Of a DNA stretch of 64,000 nt, positions 10,801-22,930 are shown piece after piece; positions within the stretch are counted from its first letter, which is position 1; the number at the start of each line of letters is the position of its first letter. The position numbers and the translations under genes were made by a program. Under the pieces are notes generated by a model. The model did no database searches. It saw only the letters and a program-made list of their open reading frames with translations, and was not told the origin of the DNA. This stretch comes from Apricaphanius iberus (taxonomy: Eukaryota > Chordata > Actinopteri > Cyprinodontiformes > Aphaniidae), in assembly GCA_028564705.1 (NCBI GenBank), contig JAPXFQ010002141.1, forward strand, positions 1 through 64,000. Direction: 5' to 3'.

Positions 10801-13800
10801 AAATTACTCAAAAATCTGCAATTATATCCTGATAAAATAATTTATATTTTCTTTTCAAAGTTATAATAAAAAATAAAAAAGCAGGAGTCTCACAAAGACA
10901 AATGTGTATACTCTAGGCTTTAGTTTTTCACTTTTAATTAAATACATAAACTCTCTCTTTGCATAGTATTTGTGTCCATGTGATCTAAAGGATCTTTGGC
11001 ACCTGTCACACGCAGAAACAACTATGCCAGCTATGTGCACTGGGAACTCCGCCACACATTCGTGGTGGTATGAATGAAATTTCTTTTGCGGTCCATCCAT
11101 AAAAGCTACACCTGAACTTTGACATCTTTTAAACAGAAGTGCTGCAGCTGCAGCTCGCTATCTGTTCTGTCTATGAATGGATCAGGACCAACAACTACGC
11201 AGCAGCTCAGGGAGAACGTCACAAGAAAGAAAGGCTGTCGTATTTCATGCATCACACGGGTCAGTGTGAGTAAACCTATAAGTCCCATAAAAATATGAAA
11301 ACTCTGATATTTTCATCATACTACGAATGCCCCTGTGAGTTTGTAACTTCTTGGAGGTGCTAAGGTATTAGCTTCTGGGGTTTTCCAGGCTTTTAATCCA
11401 ACCGACTCCGATTTACACTGGGATTTTAAGGATGTTGCAACGATTATAGCCTCTAAATCAGCCGAAAACAGAACGAATAAGCACTTATGAGACATTCTGA
11501 ACTACGAGGGGAGTCATGCTACCAATTAATATTATGGTTAAATAAGAAGTTTGGGGGCAGATAACGCCTTATTACAGGCGGTAAATCTCCTGCCCCAATT
11601 TACTCTCATTATATGGATATATGCTGATCGTGACTGGATATAAACTTTTCCCAAAGGATTCCAAGTGGCTCCAAACTTGTCTGGGTGAGTAAATGAAGGT
11701 AATAAATGCTAAAAAATAAGGTCCAGGTTGAAAAAACAAACAAACTTCCCCTTTAAGTATTTTGAGACCAATGTGTTTTTATTAGTTATATTTTGTCACA
11801 CAGACTGGTCCTTGGTACTGATAACATTAAACTAATCATTAAAGTAAAACCTTAATCTATGCCTATATGGTAGTTTTGATACAAATGCTCATGTGAAAAA
11901 GAGGCTGGATCTGTTGGGGTTTCTTCTTGTATTAGCAGGAAACAACCTTATCCTTACTTGTAAACGTCACATTCTCTCTCCAGGTCTCTGCGGTCGATTA
12001 AATGTTGGGGGACTTTCTTAATAGCTGCCCAGGTGTCGTTGTACTTTTGCCTGTAGACTTTTCCGAAGCAGCCTTTGGCGAGCGTTCCAGTGGAGTACGC
12101 CATCCAGGAGGTGGAACTGGGGAGTGAAGACAAGCGCTGATCATTAAAATCATGTCCAACTTCACACTAAACAGTGTAACTGCAGAGGTAGACTGGTGCT
12201 GGTTATGTCGTGGAATTTTCTGCTTTGATGTAATTTCCTGTTTTATTTGTAAACAAATGTAAGATATTTTTTTATATAGGCTACTAAATCGATTAAGGCA
12301 AGGGCAATACATTGATTATATCAATTTATTGAGTATTTCCATTTATGAAGATTTCATTTTTGGAATACAGAAAACACAAATGTCACCAATGGATCTCCTG
12401 GGTTTCCGTACTTCAGAGTGTTGTAAATCAGCACAACTCATTCCTTTTAGTTTTACAATAATGTTTTACAGTTTTAATGAGGGGGTTCATTAGCACGTTA
12501 GTTTTCATTATCTCATGTTTGAATCTGTTTAGCTCTTTTGTTAAATACATAAATGAAGAAAGTAAATAGAAAGTGAATAATAAATACTCCCAAAATTCTC
12601 TAAAATCTAACATTTGTTCAAATTAGTTCTGAGTCAGCCGTGAATTAAAGTGTTGCAAATTCAGAAATGCATATTTATCATTATTGTTAGTTGACAGTGA
12701 CTCTTAAGAAAACGGGTTTAATTCTGTTACCTGAAAACAATTTTGCTATAAAAGCAGAAAAATGTTTTTTTTATTTATTTTTTTACAGAGGCTGTTATCT
12801 TAGAACATTTCCTCAGGAGACCAAAGAGGAGTTTGAGTAATTTCACAGTTTTGGTCACGATGATTGGAATTTTTTTTAGCAACTGATTATCCATCCATTC
12901 TTGAAGACACTCTGACAGAGGAACTTATTCTCAGAAAATGGATGGAAGTTTCACAGGAAGGGTGTGTCATCTTTGCTGAGTAAGCGTAAGAGTTTCTGTG
13001 GAACGACTGAAATTACAATAAATTCCAACCTGTAATAATCACGTGAGCTGCCTGTTTGGTCGCTGAATAAATAAAATATTAAAATTTGGTAACTATGAAA
13101 TCAAATAGCGGGGTAACCATTTAAGAAACAAAGAATATGTTTCAAAATCATAGAGGAAAATTAACGACAGCAACAAAAAAATCTAATTTTAAAAACAAAA
13201 CTGTGATCAAGCTTCTCATCTGAGTCAGGGGAACCCGAACGTTGCACGCTGTGTAAATAAAAGCAGCCCTGACCCAAAATGACTCAAATTAAACTTCAGT
13301 AACCGTGATCATGATGACCTCTCATCTGTCTTCTGAAGCGTATTTCACAGTCGCTTGTGCATGAAGATGATTAAAAAAAAGCAGACAAACCGGTTAAGGC
13401 CAGAAAAAAAAAAGTTTTTCCCTGGACAGGCTGTTCCAGGACACTTCTGGGTTGCAATGTAAGCCTTAAGATAGACCAGATGTTGATCTGGTGTCTGATA
13501 GGTAAAGAGGCAGTTTCTGCCATTTTATATCAGCCCATTTACACACAAAGGTCACACTGAGGGGGTTCACAGCAAAATAAAAAAATTAACTGAACTGAAA
13601 CTTTTACTGAACTATAAACCGGCTCAACTGTTCAATCTGAAGTACCAAACAATTGTAAAAGCTAACGTATGGATCTTCTCCTACCTTTTTTCTCTTGAGG
13701 GGAAGAAGGTCTTTCAGGTCTGAACAAGAGTTTGCATACTTGTCTTTCCTTATACCTGACAAACCACACCCTCTGCCTTTGTGATCTATAGCCTGGAGCA

Positions 13801-13822
13801 GAAAAACCTGATGCTGGCTCAT
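7717..13822 (-). CDS. Protein kinase gene, partial (N-lobe to catalytic loop)
   Basis: Four exons read 13685-13822, 11958-12136, 9981-10119 and 7717-7824 in transcript order, all with GT-AG borders and matching phases (0, 2, 0). The product would phosphorylate proteins; the substrate is unknown. Visible features are a glycine loop GTLAKGCFGKVY (first glycine of the usual LGxG replaced by Ala), the ATP-binding lysine in WAAIKK, a likely alpha-C glutamate in LEREC, a beta4-beta5 region EHPNIVKLLG, and the catalytic loop IVHQDLKPENIM. The catalytic Asp is kept, but the HRD arginine is Gln. The sequence suggests a TKL/RIPK-like kinase. The DFG motif, activation segment and C-lobe should follow below 7717 but were not found, so they lie outside the window, have decayed, or were missed. 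The first exon is the least certain. Confidence 0.7.
8085..8570 (+). repeat. Probable LINE 3' tail or other dispersed repeat
   Basis: T-rich, C/T-biased sequence with TTAGTTTTGTC-like blocks ends in AATAAAAACTCACC and CACCTGTGCCCTCTGTGC, a composition typical of 3' untranslated parts of fish LINEs. It lies in the kinase intron between 7825 and 9980. No terminal repeat or protein domain is visible. Confidence 0.3.
9981..10119 (-). CDS. Kinase exon, N-lobe beta strands and hinge
   Basis: The acceptor TGACCTGCAG and donor GTGAGG bound an exon reading KAEHPNIVKLLGNITLTDG, then a hydrophobic strand and the hinge LEFIFGEDLE. It completes the split AAC codon from the preceding exon. Confidence 0.8.
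11958..12136 (-). CDS. Kinase exon with glycine loop and ATP-binding lysine
   Basis: It encodes GTLAKGCFGKVYRQKYND, WAAIKKVPQHLIDRR and LERECDVY, with donor GTAAGG after 11958. The upstream border is either 12136 (acceptor GATCAG, in phase with the proposed first exon) or 12116 (stronger acceptor CTCCCCAG, but out of phase with it). The phase argument favours 12136. Confidence 0.7.
13685..13822 (-). CDS. Candidate first coding exon of the kinase gene
   Basis: An ATG at 13820-13822 opens 46 codons (MSQHQVFLLQAIDHKGRG to LLPLKRKK) ending at a GTAGGA donor, phase 0. Just upstream on this strand are an inverted CCAAT box (ATTGG) and a TTTTAT stretch. There is no family match for the peptide, and the assignment rests on phase and position only. 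Confidence 0.4.
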
Positions 13823-14159
13823 TGAATCAGGGTTTTAAAATAAAAGGCCACTGTAAACAAGAACAACCAATGAGATGGAAATGTGTCACGTTTAGGTGAA
13901 ACACGAAGTGTGTTTCCTTAAGATGACTCATGGAAAATACGGAAATAAATAAAATGCAGCACAGCTTTCTGAATGGAAGTTTTATTTTGAACTTTTCACC
14001 ACTTTTGCAAGATTGTTTTTGTCAAAAACAAAATCCTTGTTATTGTATCATTGTAAAAATTAACTCTGTTTTTTTTATATAAGGTAACAATGATTGTTAA
14101 TCATTTCTCCAGTATTTTTCAGACAAATTGAACAATGTGAGGGTAAATATTGTTCCTGG

Positions 14160-14684
14160 CAGGGCTGGCCCAAAGTCTAATGGGGCCTTAAGCATATTTT
14201 GACCCAGCGGCGCCCCCTTTTTGGTAAGACCACTACCCACAATAACAGTGTTTTAATCAAAACTTGGTCGAATCCAGGAAAGTAGGCAGAGTTTACTTGG
14301 CTGATCTGAAAAAATCTATCAGAGTTAATTGGTATTAGGTGAGACAATCTGAAGCTCAGACAAAATAAGTAATTTAATATTTTAATCCTAAATAAAAGGT
14401 ACATTACATACATTTTTATTCCTTTAAATGTATTTGATTTATATATTTTTGCTTCATTTTATAAAATTTTAAATAAAGTAGAATTTTTATTTTTTTGTAA
14501 TTATCAATGAAGTAATTGGCTACAAAGAAACGTGCCTGGTTACTACACAAAAAAAGGATACAGCTGAAAAAGTTTAAATAATCTACACAGAAACCAAACT
14601 AAATCAGCATTTATGGGGAGCACGGGATGGGTTTGGGATGACCTGAGGAACCGTTTAGTTTGCTTCTGCCCTGGGCCGGCTCTG
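14160..14684 (+). mobile_element. hAT-like MITE (GCCGGC-ended family), copy 1
   Basis: Left end CAGGGCTGGCCCAAAG and right end CTGGGCCGGCTCTG are inverted repeats. Flanks GTTCCTGG and CTTCCTAG agree at 6 of 8 positions. The internal run GGTACATTACATACATTTTT and the following 40 bases match the inverse of 31200-31280, identifying a second copy inside the her gene intron. Confidence 0.7.
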
Positions 14685-14699
14685 CTTCCTAGGGTATTT

Positions 14700-16135
14700 G
14701 GACTGATTCTGTAGCTATATTCTTTATAGTTTTACACCAGTATCCCTGGGGGAACTAACCAGAATAGTGAGCTTAATGAAGATGTCCTCTTTTCTTTGGA
14801 TACTCTATGTGTTTTAAGTAGCTTTTCTGTTATTGGTCCTAGTGTTTTTTCCATCATTAATGCCTCTTTAGCTTTGGGCCAAGTACCAACATAGCTGAAG
14901 AGTACTGTTATTCATCCTCTTCTAGAGAAATCAAACTTTGATCATTTCTGTTACAATAGCTTCAGACAAACATGTGTCTATAAGCTCCCATTTTTAGCGA
15001 AGCTGGTAGTCGAACAACTAAGCATAAGGTTTTTGACAAGTTTCTGTCAGGCTTTTGTTGTCTACACTCTACAGAGTTTCAGGGAAATGTTCCGTGTTGC
15101 TTGTTACCTTTTTTATAGAGGTCCTCAGGGGTCTGTTTCGGGACCTATGCTGTTTTTACTGTGTCTTCTCCCTCTGTGAGCTATTTATCCTAATTTCTGG
15201 ACATTTTTTTATAATTGCTATGCTGATAATATTTAGCTTAGCATTTCGGTTTATCTTAGTGAGCTTTTTCAAACTTCATAGTCTTTTGGTGTGCCTAAAT
15301 GCTGTCAACACCTGGATGGCAGCAAATTTCTTCAACCTAATGAGCAAAAAACTGAGGTTATCATCTTTGAATCTGGAAAACATGTTGATGTAATTCAGAA
15401 TAGTTTGGAACCGTATGGTTTTTCTGCCAAACCAACTGTCAAAAATCTAGTAATGATATTTGACTCAGCCTTTTCGTTTGATAATCATATCAAGATGTTA
15501 ATCAGGTCCTGTTTCTGTCACCTGAGAAATATCACCAGGCTGAGTCACGTAGTCTTTCGTCAGAAGATGGAAGTTCTAATCTACGCCTTTGTGTCTTTAA
15601 GATCGCATTATTGTAATGCTTTATATAAAGGTCTACCTGTTGCTGTTATCATCTGCAACAGTCCAAAATGCTGCTGCAAGGCTGCTAACAAGGTCCTCCA
15701 AGTACTGCATCACTTCTCTATATAAAAAGACCTTCATTGGCTTCAAGTCTTTTTCCACGTAAATTTCAAAATACTTTTATTTTTTTTACATTGAAAGTGC
15801 TACATGGACTTACTCTGGATTTTAATATGGATTTGCTGACTCCATATAATCCCTTAAGATCTTAAAGGTCAGGTTCACAGGATCTGTTGACCATTCCTCC
15901 CTCCAGACTCAAAACGGAAGGTGATCAAGCCTTTTCTCTAGCAACTCCAATACTTTGGAACGCACTGCCTCCATCTTTGAGAATTGTGGACTCTGTTGCA
16001 GCATTTAAAGTTCAGCTAAAGACCTATCTTTTTAATCTTGCTTTTAATGTTTTAATGGGTTTTTTTTATGTTGTAAAGCGCTTTGTGACTGCTGCCTCAA
16101 AAGGTGCTATTTGAATAAAGCTTTACTTAGCCTAC
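14700..16135 (+). mobile_element. Decayed L2-like LINE, 5'-truncated
   Basis: Shifting frames give reverse-transcriptase features in order. There is a broken active-site box (CYADN instead of YADD, near 15220), NTWMAANFFNL-type and KTEVIIFES blocks (15300-15380), KNLVMIFDSAFSFDNHIK (about 15450), CNALYKGLP (15620), and a C-terminal block RLKTEGDQAFSLATPILWN to FKVQLKTYLFNLAFN (15900-16045). The 3' end has TTGTAAAGCGCTTTGTGAC and TTGAATAAAGCTTTA. Several frameshifts and stops show an old copy. It is related to, but clearly older than, the element at 57002. Confidence 0.8.
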
Positions 16136-16139
16136 TTAC

Positions 16140-18395
16140 GGTTATATTTAAGGAAGGGACATTTATTTGTTCCCTACTTTCTTAAGCTAATTGTACCACT
16201 GGAAGAGATACTGTAATGTCTGTTCTGCGCAGCCGAACATTACTGTGAGTGAAAAGATAACCAAAGCAGAAATCATTGGATATTCAATAGGCTATTGTTC
16301 CATGGCATTTATCATCCCTGAAAAACCCAGAAAAGATTTGATCCGACAGATAATGCTGCATTATAAATTTTAAAGAAGAGCATTCATAATGTAGAAGCAC
16401 AGAAACCCATTATTTTTAGTCAGACACTGTTGACTTTTATGGATCTGGTCAGATATAAAGTTTCAAATCATATGATAGTATAGGAAGATTTTAAAACATT
16501 TAAGCAGTAGGCTATATTAAATATGCAGTAAGAGAATGATTAAGAAAAGTTTTGTGGAGCATACAAATCAGGGTAATTTTAATGTTAGTACTGTATGACA
16601 AATATGATTAATTGTGTATAATATAGGGTGCTGTTACACAGTGAAAAAATAACAGCAATGGTTTTAGTTATTTTGCCTGTCATGTGAGAAGTAAGGACTG
16701 CCATTATTAGGTCACATTGGCATTTATGTTGTGTATTTATTTATAAATGTCACAGCTACAAGCTAAATATTTAACTATTAAGCTTATGTATTAAGTTTAT
16801 GGTAAATTGCAGCATTTATGTAGCTTTTTTACACTACATTCAGTCATTCACCCATTCACACAAATATTCAAAGATAATTTATGTATTACAATCAAGACGA
16901 TCATATAAATATTCAATAGGTGTGAATATTTGTAGGCTGTGAAACATAATATTTTTCCTCACATCGTTTTCTGGCATTAAACATAACGTTAATGCATTCA
17001 TCAACTTTGAAACTACTTCAACTACACTTCTGCAGGAAACAAAACACACACCGTTATTAATTTTTCTTTCAGTCTAGCTTTAAACTACAAACATCAGTGG
17101 AAATGAAGCGTTCCCTCCCACGCTTAACCCCGACAAATGACATGCAAATGCTGCCTCCATGAGGAAATAAACAGTGTAACAGCACCATCTGTTGGCAAAT
17201 CGATGTCATCACCTAATAGAATCAAATTTCTTAAATCTGGTTTCTCTCTCATACTTTACATAATTTCTGTAGGTTGAGCAACAGCTGATTGTAACATGTA
17301 ATATAATTTTTTGTTTGAACTAATATAAATTTTTATTTCAGATAACAGTTGATCATCTGAGTTTAAAATGAAAATAATTTCTCATAAAATGTATATTTGC
17401 TGCTTGAACACGTAAAACTAGTAACTGAAGTAAATGTAATTTGTTATGTGATTGTTTTTTTTGTTTTTGTTTATACTGTATTTGGTTAAATATTTAACAA
17501 TCGGTGTGAGCACAACTATGACCAAGAATGCTGTTACTGTTAATTGGGTCTGTACTGTGTTATAGCTTGGCAGGGGCAACCAGGACACCTTATAGAGGAA
17601 GTTAGCGGAAATATACTACAGATGCTACTCAACCTACATTAACCCAACAGGCACCTCCAAGTATTGACCACGCCGATCAAGAGGTGACATGTACACTAAC
17701 CGAAGTAGAGAGCAGCTAGCTGGGCAGCTTTTTTCACAGAAGTGCAGCTGTATGTGGTTAGTAGGGGTGTAACGTTACACAAAAAACACCATTTGGTACA
17801 TGTTTGGTACACTTTAATCAATAAAATAATAAATACAAATCTGTATTAAGGGTGTGCAAAACAGCCGGTATCTGTATTTGTATTTGTTAAGGTGGAAAAA
17901 GTATTTGTATTTGTATTCCCTTCAAATACAAAATCCATTTTCTTAGAGTTACATTTCTAATTTACGTTATGTTCAATTATCCAATATAATGATTATGGAT
18001 ATGGAATATTGGTTGATATTTTTAAATCCAGCAATGAACATGTAACAAGAAACGTCATTGAAAAGAACAATGAGCTCAACTGCCATCACTTTATCCAGTG
18101 ATGCGGCTCTGATAATGATTTAGTGCTTGTGGATGGATTGATTCTCGTGGGGGCGCAGACAGTACCAGGACAGGATGCTTTAGGTGATTATGCATAACAG
18201 ATGTAGACAGATGTTTGATATCTCTGCCTCTCCTGTGTGCAAAAGACAGAGTGACTTAAATGTAGTTACCAAAATAACTCCCACAAGTCCACACAATTTG
18301 ACACAATTACACCAGGCTCGTTTTAACATTTTTTAACTGAATGTTAACTCTGTGAACAGCTTACTGTCTCAATTATTCGACATATCAGAACTATG
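16140..18395. other. Spacer without recognisable genes
   Basis: AT-rich sequence with no convincing exon on either strand. At 17762 a TAGGGGTGTAACGTTACAC run looks like the end of a hAT-type element of the family seen at 40948. At 17875-17930 imperfect repeats of GTATTTGTATTTG occur. Nothing else could be named. Confidence 0.5.
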
Positions 18396-18960
18396 TAGGG
18401 GAGACCAGGGCTGGTTGTCTCATGGGTTGGTTGTCACATTGCTTATTCCAGACACACTAGATGGCGCTGTGGTGCAATTTTGATATCAAACTGTTAGCCT
18501 TTGATAGCTTACTCTTTTGCAGTTGTAATTTTGCTTAGCAGCAGACACATAACATTGAGATGAGACCATTTTTAATTTTCATGGGTCAGAGTACATTTTC
18601 ATGTTGGTGTTGTTTTTGTATTTAAAGTTTGTAGGTTATTAGCCATTCAAAAACAAAACACCCATTAAAAATCCAAAAGTAGTAGCTATCAAGTTGAAGC
18701 CATGTGGCGGCTAGCTTAACATGTTTGTCAAGAAGTCAGTTGGGGATGGTTGTTTCATAGCTGGTGGGGTTCGGTTGTCACATGTGACTTAAGTATTAGA
18801 ATTTGTTTTGTTTTTTTCAACTAAGGATGTGCAGACAGTGATGTATTTTTTTGTTTTTGTTGGTAGAATGGTCAGGAACTTCAAGAAAAAGACAGACAGG
18901 GACACAACACCAGCAGAAATTATGCTTTTGAAGATTAAACTTACCTGCAGTTATTTTTTT
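18396..18960 (+). mobile_element. 5' part of a pogo/Tigger-like DNA transposon
   Basis: The left part has tandem GGTTGTC motifs (GGGCTGGTTGTCTCATGGG and TTGGTTGTCACATTGC, again near 18750-18780). From an ATG at 18868 the peptide MVRNFKKKTDRDTTPAEIM resembles the N-terminal DNA-binding segment of CENP-B/pogo-type transposases. The frame then runs into unrelated hydrophobic sequence, so the catalytic domain has been lost or spliced out. Confidence 0.4.
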
Positions 18961-19507
18961 TCCCTTCTTTTCTTCTTCGTTCAGCTGAGTTTTCTGTTGC
19001 TGTTTGGAGCAGCAGCTGTATCAGACAACTATTTTAACTCCCCACTCCTAAACGTCACTCACTTCTCATCCGGGGCGCCTGGACTGCTGTCTCATGAGGA
19101 AACGCAGATTTTTGATATTAAGTTTTTCTTGTTCCCGAATGTGGTGGATAGGCGTAGCCTAGGGCGTAGAATTTGGTAGGGACGGTCCATACCAACATTC
19201 ACCCACTATCAATACAACCGCTGTCGGTTGTGTTTAGTCAATGATCATTGCACACAAAGGGTTAAGTGTTGGTCTCTGCTAGAAACCCCGCCTCTAAACT
19301 AAACATCGATTCCTGATTGGCTGCTCGGTTCTTGCTAACTTACATGTGATTGGCTGTCCCCCTGTCATTCCATCTGCTCTTAAAATCAGCTTGTCAAATG
19401 TCTGTTAACATCTCAAGCTACAACTAGTCTGTGTCACGTCAGCTAGATGGATTTTTACTGGTGTCATTTACATTTTTTGTTTGTGTCTGTTTGCCTACGT
19501 GTGTGTA

Positions 19508-19509
19508 CG

Positions 19510-19555
<46 letters not shown>

Positions 19556-19556
19556 T
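19508..19556. repeat. (GT)n microsatellite
   Basis: More than 20 GT dinucleotides, flanked by TG-rich imperfect repeats to about 19577. Confidence 0.95.
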
Positions 19557-20104
19557 GTGTGCGTGTGCATGTGTGTGCTGTATAGGATTTGAAGGATGTC
19601 ATAGAAAAGAAAACTCGATATAAGAGACTTCTTTAGGAGTCAAAGTGTAAGTTACTTTAAATTAGAATAAAATTAAAATATTAAAATAGAATATGACAGA
19701 GATACAATTTTTAAAACTTATTTTGAATGTTAATTCTAATTTTTGTAGAAAAAAGCAACTGTTTAAAAACACATAAATAAAATGTATGGTGTAAATACAA
19801 TAAAACCTCATATTCTAGATGATCATGTGGTTTTATGTATCCATATTTTTTGGGAATAAATCACACATAATAGTGTGAAAGTAAAGGCCTTTTTTGCTCA
19901 GGCAATAACTTTACCATCAAACTCTATGATCATTCTATCCCTAATCTGTTCGTCATGCATCAACAAATTTTGTGAGGTGACAGACAGCAGAGAGGCTGGA
20001 GGAGGAAGATAAGAAGAAGAAGGAGAAGCTGCAAACGAGGCTGGAAATTCACAGGCGGGGTTAAATAATGCTGGATGTGTTAGTCATGAGATTCAGCACT
20101 GCGA

Positions 20105-20240
20105 CAGATCAAATCAAATGTATTTATAAAGAGCTTTTCATGCAAAAAGAAACACAAACTGCTTTACATGATAAAAATAGTTTGAATATTAGAATGTAAA
20201 AAGCATTCACACACAAAATATGACATAGCAGTTAAAAATT
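20105..20240 (-). mobile_element. LINE/SINE 3' tail
   Basis: The motif AGATCAAATCAAATGTATTT followed by AAAGAGCTTTTCATGCAAA and ACAAACTGCTTTACAT is the minus-strand version of the GCGCTTTATAAATAAA-TTTGATTTGATTT end seen at 58780-58818. It is a short, 5'-truncated insertion. Confidence 0.6.
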
Positions 20241-20704
20241 GTAGTATGATGATGATCTGAATAACATTGATTCCCCCATGTGGCTTTAAAACCAGAGCCT
20301 TATATCTAAGAGGCCTCATCATGTATTTCCAATATTGCTGATAGTATGTTAATTGAAATGATGCATAGTTGCACTACAGCCCTGCACTAAAGAGTAAAGA
20401 TTAGAACCTTTCGAATTTGCCTTCTTTTCTATCATTAGTTACTTTAACCTATAACATCTGAAAAAAGTGAAATTATGATTGCTAATGCAAGAAACTTCAA
20501 CTTTCAAGAGTTCTGCCTTGGAGCACTTTTGTGTTCCCACCAATCTCAAAATCAAACCTAATCCCTTGGGCGTAGCCTTTGGGTCACATGGTGTTGTTGG
20601 TAATAGTGATTGCTATATCACCTGTTGCTCACCTGCAGGGAAAGAGTGAGCAGGTGATGGGGGAGGTCAACTTTTGCTGACCGCTTGAACTTCCCCTTTC
20701 CCCC

Positions 20705-20768
20705 CTTTGTTTTTCTCTCTTTACGCTTTGTTCTAACTCGTAAATATCCTCATCCTTTGTTGTGGTTT
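20705..20768. promoter_or_regulatory. Cluster of SOX/TCF-type and RUNX-type motifs (putative enhancer)
   Basis: CTTTGTT occurs three times, at 20705-20711, 20726-20732 and 20755-20761, the last running into TGTGGTTT (20761-20768), the RUNX core. A TAATTAGC homeobox-type motif follows at about 20785. Such clustering is suggestive only. It lies in a repeat-poor stretch about 10 kb from the her gene and 7 kb from the kinase gene. Confidence 0.25.
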
Positions 20769-20779
20769 GACAGGCATAC

Positions 20780-22660
20780 TCCCCTAATTAGCTGCTCGGC
20801 GACTCAGAGGTAGGACGGTTGCCAATACCGAATACAATATTGTTTAAAGAATTTTCTTTCGAAGTGAGTTTACGCCTAAATCAAAACGAGCGCTTTCAGT
20901 CGTTGCAAAGAGGTGGAATGTTTTTTTTTCTCGTGGGAACCGGAAAAACCAAGCCTCATTTGCAGTTTTATTAAACTGATGAGTCACTGAGACGTGCTAA
21001 AAGCATCCCAAATGCCAAGGCACATTCACCGATAGGTGACATGCAAATCCTGAGCTGCGAACAAAGTCCTGCTATAATGGATCAAAATGCGAGAATCATA
21101 TCCCTTCTGCAATAAAAGCGGTTTGATTTGAGTTCCAACCAAGAGGCGAACCAACAATACGCACAGGAATTACGCTTTTACGCACAAATCCACTTGGATG
21201 CTATTGTGTTTTTTGTTGATTTTTATAACTTGGTCAAATGTAGTTCAGGTAAAAGAGCGTATTTCCTCGGAATGATTATTCTTGGATGTCTATAAATCAT
21301 CCTTCACGTAGGGATATTCCAGCTTGGGAAATATGCATTTTTTTCAATGGAAATTAACCTTAACTTTGACGCGTGCCGGGGCGTCGGGGTTGACAAAAAT
21401 CGGACTACTGAAGTTTTTTATTTTTAGGTTTAAAAGAACACAATTTTGACATGTGCTGTCATCCGCCACCAAGATGACTTTTATTAAGCCATTTCCCCAT
21501 GCTGTGGATTTATGGGGTTGAGATGTCCTTACAGTGCAGTCCAAACTGACATCTAGATGAGCAGAGTTTGAGGAGATTTACTCATTCAAACACTTTAGAA
21601 TTACGGTTATAATATACAAATATATGAAATAAGTTTTAAGAAAATCTCTTTTGATGAAGAGGAATGTGTGAAGTGTGTGCGTAAAATCAATCGATAAAGC
21701 TTAAAAACTGGCCTAAGAATTGATTTTCGAGCCCCCTCCCTCCATAATGATGACCCTTGGGGCGCACAGCTGCCCCTACCTGTAAGCAGCACGCGCCTCC
21801 AAGGTGTTAAGCTCGTGCGGAACTGATTTAAATTGCTTGACAAACATCCGTGAAACCAGCGGGGAGCTCTGAGACAAATGAAGACGATTCTTCAGATCTT
21901 TATGGAAATCTGGCTAAACGGTCGGAGGCTTCTTCTATTCACACGAGTTCTGACAGAGCTGAGCTACATGTATAACAAGAGAACGTGTTGCCGTAAAAAA
22001 AGAGTACTGGCGTCCTAATCCAATACACACGTTTTACATGATGCTTTCTTGGACTGTTGCAGAATGTGCGCCGACTGCTGAAACAGCGCAATTAACCACA
22101 CATTTGACCTTCCTCTGGGAACTAGATTTTCACCACAGATTTTTATTTAACATTTCTCATGACGTATTGATTCTTACAGGCAATTAAATGCTTCCAACTT
22201 AAAAAACTTTGCTATTATATTTGATGTTAATTTATTCTTGTTTTCTCCGGGGAATTCTTCTTTATTTTGTTATTTTTATTTTATTTTTTTGGTTTGGGGG
22301 GTTATTTTTTGTTAAGACAGTTTTCAAATCCGGCGGAGGCCATAAAATACAGAGGTTGCTGCCAAACACAAAAGCCAGAACTGAAATGCACTGTTTTTTT
22401 TTTATTTTAATGTTCTCTTTTGTAGTCTATCTTTATGTGACCCTGACTGTTCCTTGTAGGGGAGATGGGTGGAAAGTGGTGGACCTTTTCCTTTATATCA
22501 ACCTTCTAGAGCACTCAAACCCGTTTTTTTAGAGCTGCTTTTGATCAATTGTAGTTCGTCTTGCAACCTGATTACGCTTCGACAGGGAGTCTACTGTTAT
22601 AGATTTTGCTTGTTGTTTTATTTTCCATCTTCATCTAAAACACTTTTAATTGTCTTGCTG
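20780..22660. other. Repeat-poor, gene-less stretch
   Basis: No exon with splice sites and family resemblance was found. An octamer ATGCAAAT (21041-21048) lies ten bases from GAACAAAG (21059-21066). Base composition is more balanced than in the neighbouring repeats. It could be regulatory sequence, but nothing proves it. Confidence 0.4.
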
Positions 22661-22669
22661 CCGAAAACC

Positions 22670-22930
22670 CTCCATCCATTATCTACACCGCTTCTCATTG
22701 GTTGGCGGGGCGACAAGCAGGGCGCGCTGGACAGGTCTCCTGTCCATCGGCAACACAGAGACTCACATGGAATTTTGGTAAGGTTATTTAACCTATCAGT
22801 CGCGTTTTGGGGTGTGTGGGAGGATGCCTAAGAACCAAGAGGAAACCCACGCATGCACAGGGTTAACACGCAAACTACATTCAGACAGACTCCCGTTTCG
22901 GATTAGAACCCAGCACCTTCTCAATTAATA
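22670..22930 (+). repeat. Widespread teleost interspersed repeat
   Basis: The order of blocks is characteristic: CATCCATTATCTACACCGCTT, then GGACAGGTCTCCTGTCCATC, GCAACACAGAGACTCACA, GGAAACCCACGCATGCAC, CACGCAAACTACAT and AACCCAGCACCTTCT. This arrangement recurs in very many fish loci. Non-coding. I do not assign a superfamily. Confidence 0.6.

Noticed and set aside
11106..11288. 60-codon minus-strand frame with a hydrophobic N-terminus, considered as a signal-peptide exon of the kinase gene
   Set aside because: No donor in phase with the glycine-loop exon, and it lies downstream of that exon in transcript order.
22469..22831. 120-codon open frame on the plus strand
   Set aside because: Its second half is the widespread fish interspersed repeat. 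The frame is accidental.
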